In this document: positions 6,943 through 13,009 of the stretch, piece by piece
Numbering within the stretch: the first letter of the stretch is position 1
Layout: every line of letters starts with the position of its first letter
From: Lachnospiraceae bacterium
GTDB lineage: Bacteria > Bacillota > Clostridia > Lachnospirales > Lachnospiraceae
NCBI GenBank assembly: GCA_017473665.1
Contig: JAFUKK010000109.1
Location: forward strand, 1-13,009
Length of the DNA stretch: 13,009 nucleotides
Direction: 5' to 3'
The notes under the pieces: model-generated
The model's database searches: none
What the model saw: only the letters and a program-made list of their open reading frames with translations
Told to the model about the DNA's origin: nothing
Program-made: the position numbers and the translations under genes

Positions 6943-6956
6943 GGATAGGAGAAAGT

Positions 6957-8348
6957 ATGAAAATACATTCCATGACACAGCAGGAAAAAGTGGCATATAT
7001 GTTGTCGGAGCCGGTTCCCCGGCTGGTATGTCGCATGGCGGTACCTACCATTATCAGTATGTTAATCAGTTCCTTCTACAATATGGCAGATACTTTTTTT
7101 GTGGGAAAATTAAATACTCAGGCAACTGCAGCGGTGGGTGTGGTTTTTTCTGTAATGACCTTGATTCAGGCAGCAGGGTTTTTCTTTGGACACGGCTCCG
7201 GTAATTTTATTTCCCGTAATATGGGGGCACAAAACTTTGAGGAAGTGAATAAAATGGCAGCTACCGGTTTTTATACTGCTTTCGGGGCGGGTATATTGGT
7301 AGCGTTACTGGGTATTCTGTTTTTGGAGCCGTTGGCTGATTTGCTTGGTTCCACAGATAGTATTTTGCCTTATACTAAATCTTATATGCGAATTATCCTA
7401 CTGGGTGCACCTTTTATGATGTCCTCTCTGGTATTAAATAATCAGTTGCGTTATCAGGGCAGTGCCTCTTATGGAATGGTGGGCATTGTGTCCGGAGCTG
7501 TGCTGAATCTGGTACTGGACCCATTACTTATTTTTACCTTTGATATGGGTGTCGCCGGAGCCGCTTTGGCTACTACCATCAGTCAGATAGCGAGCTTTTC
7601 TATTTTATATATCATGAGTTGCCGGGGTGGTAATATCCGGATACGGTGGAAAAATCTAAGCTTTCGGTCAGAGTATTTTAAGGAAATGGTCCGGGGAGGA
7701 TTTCCCTCTCTGTGCAGACAGGGATTGGCCAGCGTGTCCACTATTTGTCTGAATAATTGTGCCGGATTATATGGAGGTGCCTTCAGTGATGCAGCCATTG
7801 CGGCTATGTCTATTGTGAACCGGGTATATATGTTTGCCAACTCTGCCCTCATTGGTTTTGGACAGGGTTTTCAACCGGTTTGCGGTATGAATTATGGAGC
7901 AAAACAGTACAAAAGAGTAAGAGAAGCCTTTTATTTTTGCGTAAAATATGCTATTTTCCTCTTAGTGGTTGCATCGGTGGCAGGAATTGTGTTTGCCAAA
8001 CCTTTAGTGACCCTGTTTCGCAAGGATGATGCACAGGTCATTGAAATAGCTACTTTGGCATTGCAGTTGAGATGTATTGTATTTCCGTTAAGTTCCTGGA
8101 TGGTTATGACCAATATGATGCTTCAATCCATCGGAAAAGCGGTGTCCGCATCTTTGGCAGCCGCCGCCAGACAGGGATTGTTCTTTATCCCTTTAATTTT
8201 TATATTACCTTATTTCTTTGGACTTCTGGGTGTACAGATGTGCCAGACATGGGCGGATATCTGTGCTTTCATCCTGGTATTGCCATTAGGTCTGCATGCA
8301 TTAAAGGAAATGAAAGCGCTGGAGCAGGTGTCCCGGGAAACGCCATAG
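6957..8348 (+). CDS. MATE family multidrug/cation antiporter, MepA-like
   Basis: A 463-residue polytopic membrane protein, the usual length for MATE pumps, with about 12 hydrophobic segments in two homologous halves. Family marks include AVPTIISMLISSFYNMADTF (about 28-47) in the first helix with its conserved Pro and Asp, GSGNFISRNMGAQ after helix 2, and GFGQGFQPVCGMNYGA in the second half, a pattern typical of MepA-type members. It should export drugs or metabolites driven by Na+ or H+; the substrate cannot be told. The frame stays open upstream to an ATG at 6903, but that start would place the terminator hairpin inside the gene; the ATG at 6957, five bases after AGGAGA, is much better. The HAD phosphatase gene follows after 34 bp, suggesting co-transcription. 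Confidence 0.92.
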   Translation: MKIHSMTQQEKVAYMLSEPVPRLVCRMAVPTIISMLISSFYNMADTFFVGKLNTQATAAVGVVFSVMTLIQAAGFFFGHGSGNFISRNMGAQNFEEVNKMAATGFYTAFGAGILVALLGILFLEPLADLLGSTDSILPYTKSYMRIILLGAPFMMSSLVLNNQLRYQGSASYGMVGIVSGAVLNLVLDPLLIFTFDMGVAGAALATTISQIASFSILYIMSCRGGNIRIRWKNLSFRSEYFKEMVRGGFPSLCRQGLASVSTICLNNCAGLYGGAFSDAAIAAMSIVNRVYMFANSALIGFGQGFQPVCGMNYGAKQYKRVREAFYFCVKYAIFLLVVASVAGIVFAKPLVTLFRKDDAQVIEIATLALQLRCIVFPLSSWMVMTNMMLQSIGKAVSASLAAAARQGLFFIPLIFILPYFFGLLGVQMCQTWADICAFILVLPLGLHALKEMKALEQVSRETP

Positions 8349-8382
8349 AAATATTACCGCTATCTGAGAGAAAGGTGGACAA

Positions 8383-9210
8383 GTGAACAAAATGAGCAAA
8401 GAGAAAGTACTGGTCCTGGATATTGACGGGACTTTGACAAATTCTAAAAAGGAGATTACCCCGGCTACCAAGGCGGGGATTCAGGAGGTTATCAGACAAG
8501 GTAATCAGGTAATTTTGGCCTCCGGCCGTCCTACACCGGGTATGCGCCGCTATGAAAAAGAGCTGGAGCTGGAAAAGAGTGGAGGATATTTGCTATCCTT
8601 TAATGGGGCCAAGGTCATTGAGTGCCGCACCGGTGAAATAGTATTTCAGCGATTGTTACCCTTGTCCATGATTCCCGGACTTTACCGGTTTGCCAAGGAC
8701 CATCATTGTGGTCTTATTACTTATCTGGGAGACGAGGTAATTTCTGCCTTTGAACCGGATGAATATGTACAACTGGAGGCGCGGATAAATAATCTGCCCA
8801 TTCGTACTGTGGAGAAATTTAAAGAGTTTGTGGATTTTGACATTAATAAATGTTTAATGACCGCGCCTGCGGAGGAAGCGGCAGAGTATGAAAAGATTTT
8901 GGCGGAGCGTTATAAGGATGTAGCCAGTGTATACCGTTCCGAACCTTTCTTTATTGAAATTATGCCCAAGAATGTGGACAAGGCTACTTCCCTGGATCGT
9001 ATGTTGGAGGTGATTGGTAATGAGCAGGCCAATACCATTTGTTGTGGCGATGGATTCAATGATATTTCTATGATTCGTTACGGCGGCGTAGGCGTAGCCA
9101 TGGGAAATGCCCAGCAGGCAGTGAAGGATGCGGCTGATTATATTACCGGTACCAATGACCAGGACGGTTTGGTAGAGGTAATGGAGAAATTTATTTTGAA
9201 AGAGGTATAA
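8383..9210 (+). CDS. Cof-type HAD superfamily phosphatase (subfamily IIB)
   Basis: A 275-residue cytoplasmic hydrolase with all four HAD motifs: D13-x-D15-GT (VLDIDGTLTNS), where D13 is the nucleophile; S47 in ILASGRP; K200 in NVDKATSL; and G222-D223-GFN-D227. A roughly 100-residue alpha/beta cap between motifs II and III places it in the Cof/YidA class IIB, which dephosphorylates small sugar phosphates, nucleotides or FMN-like substrates; the substrate cannot be predicted. The start is GTG at 8383, four bases after AGGTGG (8373-8378); an in-frame ATG at 8392 would be 13 bases away and less well placed. Its stop directly abuts the cca start codon, so the two are very likely translated from one message. 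Confidence 0.9.
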   Translation: MNKMSKEKVLVLDIDGTLTNSKKEITPATKAGIQEVIRQGNQVILASGRPTPGMRRYEKELELEKSGGYLLSFNGAKVIECRTGEIVFQRLLPLSMIPGLYRFAKDHHCGLITYLGDEVISAFEPDEYVQLEARINNLPIRTVEKFKEFVDFDINKCLMTAPAEEAAEYEKILAERYKDVASVYRSEPFFIEIMPKNVDKATSLDRMLEVIGNEQANTICCGDGFNDISMIRYGGVGVAMGNAQQAVKDAADYITGTNDQDGLVEVMEKFILKEV

Positions 9211-10554
9211 ATGAAGATTCAGATACCGGAAAAAGCAAAATTTATAATAAATACCATAGAGGCAGCAGGTTTTGAGGCTTATGTGGTAGGCGGCTGTGTC
9301 CGGGACAGCATTCTGGGCCGGGTGCCGGGGGACTGGGATATCACCACGTCTGCCAAGCCGGAACAGGTAAAGGGGCTGTTTCGCCGTACTATAGATACGG
9401 GTATACAGCATGGTACCGTGACGGTCATGATGGACAAGGAGGGCTTTGAGGTCACCACCTATCGGATTGACGGTAAATACGAGGACAGCCGTCATCCCAA
9501 GGAGGTTACCTTTACCCCCAATCTGGAAGAGGATTTGAAACGACGGGATTTTACCATTAATGCCATGGCATATAATGAGAGCAAAGGTTTGATTGATATT
9601 TTTGGCGGTATGGAAGATATACAGGCAGGAGTCATCCGTTGTGTGGGGGATGCTACCCAGAGATTTAAGGAGGATGCCTTACGTATCATGAGAGCTATCC
9701 GTTTCTCTGCCCAGTTGGGTTATACCATTGAGGAGCATACAGCAGAGGCTATCCGGGTGATGGCACCTACTTTGCGTAATATTAGTGCGGAACGAATACA
9801 AGTGGAACTGGTAAAGCTGATGACTTCCGACCATCCGGACTATATCCGTCGGGCCTATGAGTTGGGTGTCACGGCGGTGGTATTGCCGGAGCTGGATGCA
9901 TGTATGGCCACAGAGCAGCATAATCCCCATCATAGGTACAATGTGGGTGAGCATATTTTACATTCCTTGGTGGAAATCAGACCGGATAAGGCTGGCCGCC
10001 TGGCCATGCTGTTTCATGATATAGGGAAACCCAGTACTCTTACCACAGATGAAAAGGGCAAGGACCATTTTTACAAGCATGCGCTTGTAGGAGCGGATAT
10101 GGCCCGGGAGATTCTGAGAAGACTTAAATTTGATAATGATACCATCCACCGGGTATGCCAGTTGGTCAAATACCATGATTATGGTATGGGGCAGGAGCCA
10201 ACGGCCTATCTGGTACGAAGGGCTATTTATAAAATAGGAGAAGAGCTGTTTCCCTTGCTATTACAGGTAAAACAGGCAGACATTATGGCCCAGAGTGATT
10301 ATAAAAGACAGGACAAGCTGAATGCCCTGGATAAATGGCAACAGTTATACCGGCAGATATTGGCAGAAGGCCAATGTGTATCCATGAAGACCCTGGCGGT
10401 TAACGGCCGGGACCTGATGGAAGCGGGTATTCCCAGCGGGCCTGCAATGGGCGAGATATTGAAGGCAGCATTACAGATGGTGTTGGAATATCCCGAAAGG
10501 AATGACCGGAAATACTTGATGGATTGGATTGCAGCAGGTAGATACAAGGAGTAA
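9211..10554 (+). CDS. cca: CCA tRNA nucleotidyltransferase with HD domain
   Basis: A 447-residue class II tRNA nucleotidyltransferase that adds or repairs the 3' CCA of tRNAs without a template. The head domain has VVGGCVRD (25-32) and the metal-binding D41-x-D43 of GDWDITTS. RRDFTINAMA (111-120) and EDALRIMRAIRFSAQLG (154-170) mark the neck and nucleotide-selection region. A C-terminal HD domain with H269-D270 (MLFHDIGKP) follows, as in many bacterial Cca proteins, where it can carry phosphohydrolase activity. Length and order are normal. AGAGG in the last codons of the HAD gene serves as its ribosome binding site. The low similarity between CCA-adding and A-adding enzymes by eye means a split CC/A system elsewhere cannot be excluded, but a single full enzyme is most likely. 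Confidence 0.93.
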   Translation: MKIQIPEKAKFIINTIEAAGFEAYVVGGCVRDSILGRVPGDWDITTSAKPEQVKGLFRRTIDTGIQHGTVTVMMDKEGFEVTTYRIDGKYEDSRHPKEVTFTPNLEEDLKRRDFTINAMAYNESKGLIDIFGGMEDIQAGVIRCVGDATQRFKEDALRIMRAIRFSAQLGYTIEEHTAEAIRVMAPTLRNISAERIQVELVKLMTSDHPDYIRRAYELGVTAVVLPELDACMATEQHNPHHRYNVGEHILHSLVEIRPDKAGRLAMLFHDIGKPSTLTTDEKGKDHFYKHALVGADMAREILRRLKFDNDTIHRVCQLVKYHDYGMGQEPTAYLVRRAIYKIGEELFPLLLQVKQADIMAQSDYKRQDKLNALDKWQQLYRQILAEGQCVSMKTLAVNGRDLMEAGIPSGPAMGEILKAALQMVLEYPERNDRKYLMDWIAAGRYKE

Positions 10555-10567
10555 CATACTTTTTCCA

Positions 10568-10618
10568 ACTTCCTCATAAGATTAGTTAGTGGCATTAAAA
10601 CTGACGAAGTGAGGGAGG
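10568..10618 (+). promoter_or_regulatory. Possible hairpin masking the ribosome binding site of the kinase-like gene
   Basis: CTTCCTCA (10569-10576) can pair with TGAGGGAG (10610-10617) over 8 bp with one G-U pair, and GTTAG (10585-10589) with CTGAC (10601-10605) inside it. The right arm includes most of the GGAGG at 10614-10618 that precedes the GTG start. It could limit translation. The 71-bp gap after cca otherwise shows no clear terminator or promoter. Confidence 0.3.
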
Positions 10619-10625
10619 AAAAGAA

Positions 10626-11636
10626 GTGAATGATTATTGTTTATCCTTGTTGGAGCAGTATGACATAGAAGTTTTACGCACCCGTAAGGGCAGAGGGGCT
10701 TATATAATAGATACCCCTCAAGGGCCCTTGATTTTCAAAGAGTATGTAGGACCGGAATCCCGGGCAGCGGTTCAGAACCGGTTACTCAAACAGATTCAGG
10801 AAGCCGGAGTGGTAACCGTAGAACAGCTACTACCCACCAGAGAAGAGACTTTTTTGGTAAAGGATGTGGATGAAACCGGTTATATCCTAAAGACTTACCC
10901 GGAAGGCCGGGAGTTGAATATCAGCGATCGGGAGGAATGTCTGGAAGCCGTCAGATTGTTGGGAAGGCTTCATCAAAGCATGATATTGACAGAGATTCCT
11001 ACCTCTGTGCAGGGAGATGATGATGAGGCAGTAATACCCCAAGACAGGTATCTCTCTTCCCAGCAAAAACGTTATGAAAAGGGTTGCAAGGAGTTACGCC
11101 GAGTACGTAAATATTTGCTTCAACGTAGTCAAAAGACGGATTTTGAGTTATCCTTATTACATCATTATGGGTATTTTCAGGAGCAGGCGGATCGGGTATG
11201 CAAGGAGTGGACTGATTACAGCCGGTTGCAGGAGCCGGATCCGGGTGTGTTTTGTCATGGAGATTACCAGTATCATAATATTCTATTTTCCAATCAAGGG
11301 ATGGTAGTGGTAAATTTTGAGAAATTCGTGGCGGATCACCAGATTCGCGACCTGTACTTATTGCTGAGGAAGTTGTTGGAAAAAAGCAGTTGGTCCCTGT
11401 CCCTGGGGCAGGAGCTGATAGCTGCTTATGAGCAGATTTGTCCCATGAGCGCTTTGAGCCGGATTGATTTGTATTATCGGTTGGCATATCCGGAGAAATT
11501 TCGTAAGATTGTGAATTTTTATTATAATTCAGGAAAGGCATGGATACCCGGACGCAATCAGGAAAAATTGGATAAGATAGTGGAACAGGAAAAAAATAAA
11601 CAATACTTTTTAGAGAAAGTGTTTCAAGTGATATAA
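10626..11636 (+). CDS. CotS-like/aminoglycoside-phosphotransferase-fold kinase-like protein
   Basis: A 336-residue cytoplasmic protein with the small-molecule kinase fold used by the spore-coat CotS/YtaA and choline/aminoglycoside kinase families. An N-lobe strand LIFKEY carries K38 as the likely ATP-contacting lysine; LLGRLHQS (111-118) is the usual helix; the catalytic loop is H211-G212-D213-YQYHN218-I. The metal-binding aspartate that should follow, normally in IDFD, is N230 in VVVNFEKF, and DHQIRDLY (237-244) resembles the conserved CotS segment. The active site is thus mostly intact with one important substitution. Translation starts at GTG, seven bases after GGAGG; the ATG four bases later is out of frame. 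The PEGA gene follows after 20 bp. CotS relatives occur in spore coats and in lipopolysaccharide-type kinases; the substrate here is unknown. Confidence 0.75.
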   Translation: MNDYCLSLLEQYDIEVLRTRKGRGAYIIDTPQGPLIFKEYVGPESRAAVQNRLLKQIQEAGVVTVEQLLPTREETFLVKDVDETGYILKTYPEGRELNISDREECLEAVRLLGRLHQSMILTEIPTSVQGDDDEAVIPQDRYLSSQQKRYEKGCKELRRVRKYLLQRSQKTDFELSLLHHYGYFQEQADRVCKEWTDYSRLQEPDPGVFCHGDYQYHNILFSNQGMVVVNFEKFVADHQIRDLYLLLRKLLEKSSWSLSLGQELIAAYEQICPMSALSRIDLYYRLAYPEKFRKIVNFYYNSGKAWIPGRNQEKLDKIVEQEKNKQYFLEKVFQVI

Positions 11637-11656
11637 AAGATTAGGTGAGATACAGT

Positions 11657-13009
11657 ATGAGAAAAGGCGGAAGAAAAAACAGATACATAGAGTTGATCAA
11701 AATCACCGGTATTACCGGTTGTGTGATTTTGGGTCTTTTTGTGATGTTGATTCTGGTGCAGTTATTTAAACAGGAGGATACGCCGGTGCAGCAGGAGAGC
11801 AGTACCGGTTCCGCACAGGAACTACCTGTAACACAGGCCCGGGTGGTGTTGATGGGGCTGGAAGATAAGAAACAGGTGACTTTCTTTGATGTAAACAGAG
11901 AAGAAGAATTGACTCTGACCATGGACGGCAGTACCTATATTTATGATAAGTATGGTCAGGCCATGTCCCCGGCACAACTGGAAAGCGGTGTCATAATGGA
12001 TATTTCTTACCAACAGAGTCAGAAATACTTATACAGTATGCAGTACTCTCCTGATGCATGGGTATATACCGGAATTGATAATTTTGTGATAAATCTGCAA
12101 AAAAAGGAGCTGTCCATGGGGCAGGCCATATATCGTCTGATAGATGGCACCAAGGGATTTTCCGGGGATGCGGGGGTGGAGCTGTCACAGATTAATACGG
12201 GAGATTTGTTGACTGTCCGGGGCGTAGGTCAGGATGTGTGGTGTATCCGGGTGGATACGGGTCATGGATATTTGATGCTGGAAAATGAGGAAGACTTCGT
12301 AGGAGGTTGGATTGAAGTAGGTCAGAATATTGTACGAAGTATTGAAAAGGATATGCGGATTCCGGTGCCGGAGGGCAAATATGATGTGACCATTAGTTAC
12401 CGGGGATATATGGATTCCCGTAGTGTAGAAATTGAGAGAAACCGGGAAACAGTGATGGATGTGTCTGACCTGGCGGATACCATTATAAAAAGAGGCAAAA
12501 TATACTTTAATGTAACACCCGAAAGTGCCAGAGTATATATTGATGGAGTGTTGATAGATACCAGCCGGTTGATAGAAATGGAGTATGGTCTGCATCAGTT
12601 GATAGCTATTGCGGATGGATATGATACCCTGACCAGATATTTTCGTCTGGAAGGAGAGTCTGCCAGTCTGGATGTGACAATGCAAGTTCCCCGGGAGGAT
12701 AAGGAAGAGACCGATGATGAGACATCCTCAGAGGAATCCGGCCAAAGCAGCAGTACATCTGAAAGTAGCAGTCAATCTACCCAGAGCAGTAGTGCATCCC
12801 AAAGCAGTGAGTCTACGGGGAGCAGTGAGCCTAGCCAAAGCAGTCAGGCCACAGCAAGCAGTGAGCCCAGCCAAAGCAGTCAAGCCACAGCAAGCAGTGA
12901 GCCCAGCCAAAGCAATCAGGCCACAGCAAGCAGTGAGCCCAGCCAAAGCAGTCAGGCCACAGCAAGCAGTGAGCCCAGCCAAAGCAGTCAGGCCACAGCA
13001 AGCAGTGAA
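11657..13009 (+). CDS. Membrane-anchored PEGA-domain protein with Ser-rich repeat tail (partial, runs off right edge)
   Basis: The frame is open from the ATG at 11657 to the end of the window, 451 codons with no stop. AGGTGA lies upstream. A basic N-terminus precedes one membrane segment (about 14-36), so the bulk is probably outside the cell. Residues about 60-220 form a beta-rich region I do not recognise. Residues about 226-270 (IPVPEGKYDVTISYRGY) look like a divergent PEGA unit, and about 279-343 a clearer one with TPESARVYIDG, then G-L-H and ADGYDTL. PEGA domains are small beta modules found in extracellular and envelope proteins of unclear function. From about 345 the sequence becomes acidic and then Ser/Gln-rich, ending in 12-residue repeats. 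The tail may span or attach to the cell wall. The C-terminus is unseen. Confidence 0.8.
   Translation, partial: MRKGGRKNRYIELIKITGITGCVILGLFVMLILVQLFKQEDTPVQQESSTGSAQELPVTQARVVLMGLEDKKQVTFFDVNREEELTLTMDGSTYIYDKYGQAMSPAQLESGVIMDISYQQSQKYLYSMQYSPDAWVYTGIDNFVINLQKKELSMGQAIYRLIDGTKGFSGDAGVELSQINTGDLLTVRGVGQDVWCIRVDTGHGYLMLENEEDFVGGWIEVGQNIVRSIEKDMRIPVPEGKYDVTISYRGYMDSRSVEIERNRETVMDVSDLADTIIKRGKIYFNVTPESARVYIDGVLIDTSRLIEMEYGLHQLIAIADGYDTLTRYFRLEGESASLDVTMQVPREDKEETDDETSSEESGQSSSTSESSSQSTQSSSASQSSESTGSSEPSQSSQATASSEPSQSSQATASSEPSQSNQATASSEPSQSSQATASSEPSQSSQATASSE
12821..13009 (+). repeat. 36-bp in-frame tandem repeat (12-residue unit SSEPSQSSQATA)
   Basis: Five consecutive units of exactly 36 bp occupy 12821-12856, 12857-12892, 12893-12928, 12929-12964 and 12965-13000, and a sixth begins at 13001 and leaves the window. 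They are nearly identical: unit 1 has CCT for CCC, unit 2 CAA for CAG, unit 3 AAT for AGT (Asn for Ser), and the partial sixth has GAA for GAG. Upstream, 12730-12820 holds looser Ser-rich relatives. Such repeats commonly vary in copy number between strains. There are no spacers, so this is not a CRISPR array. Confidence 0.95.

Noticed and set aside
6903..6956. Upstream ATG extension of the MATE protein by 18 residues
   Set aside because: The extension would be encoded by the isomerase terminator hairpin and lacks a good ribosome binding site; the ATG at 6957 has AGGAGA at proper distance.
8854..9495. Minus-strand open frame of 213 codons across the HAD-cca junction
   Set aside because: Antisense to two well-supported genes, with no family motifs.
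10999..11541. Minus-strand open frame of 180 codons opposite the kinase-like gene
   Set aside because: Pro/Thr/Ser-rich nonsense-like composition and complete overlap with a recognised gene.
12185..12685. Minus-strand open frame of 166 codons opposite the PEGA gene
   Set aside because: Overlaps the PEGA domains, which have a clear family pattern on the plus strand.
12728..12982. Minus-strand repetitive frame rich in Leu, Ala, Cys
   Set aside because: It is only the reverse complement of the 36-bp Ser-rich coding repeat.
12821..13009. 36-bp repeats as a CRISPR array
   Set aside because: Units are directly adjacent with no spacers and keep the reading frame of the PEGA protein.

Overview
The window looks like chromosomal DNA from an anaerobic Firmicute of the Clostridia class, most like Lachnospiraceae. 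This is inferred from moderately low GC, strong GGAG-type ribosome binding sites, a CotS-type kinase-like gene, a Gram-positive-style membrane-anchored PrsA/SurA-like foldase and a MepA-like MATE pump. No tRNA, rRNA, insertion sequence, integrase or CRISPR array was seen.

Left part (1-3210). The start of an XRE-type repressor gene runs off the left edge on the minus strand. Its promoter carries an 18-bp tandem repeat. An 811-residue minus-strand cyclic-di-GMP protein follows (PAS, PAS, degenerate GGDEF, intact EAL, PAS), with a long hairpin terminator beyond its stop. A 378-bp AT-rich region separates it from the divergent leuA gene. That region holds two well-formed divergent promoters, a 17-bp palindrome and a direct repeat of about 25 bp.

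Centre (3211-5251). leuA encodes a 2-isopropylmalate synthase of the long LeuA type whose C-terminus continues, in one open frame, into a complete AraC-type DNA-binding domain. The leucine-sensing regulatory domain therefore sits directly before two helix-turn-helix motifs, the order used by ordinary AraC-family regulators. The repeats upstream of its own promoter make autoregulation an attractive hypothesis. This is the most notable feature of the window. leuA appears monocistronic: it ends in a UACG-tetraloop terminator and no other leu gene is adjacent.

Right part (5276-13009), all plus strand. A membrane-anchored PrsA/SurA-like peptidyl-prolyl isomerase has its own promoter and a GCAA-tetraloop terminator. 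It is followed by a closely spaced series: MATE transporter, Cof-type HAD phosphatase, CCA-adding enzyme, CotS/APH-fold kinase-like protein, and a membrane-anchored PEGA-domain protein that runs off the right edge inside a 36-bp (12-residue) tandem repeat. The HAD and cca genes abut exactly and no terminator was seen from the MATE gene to the window end, so these five may be co-transcribed. Functionally the set is mixed: export, phosphatase housekeeping, tRNA 3'-end maturation and envelope proteins of unknown role.
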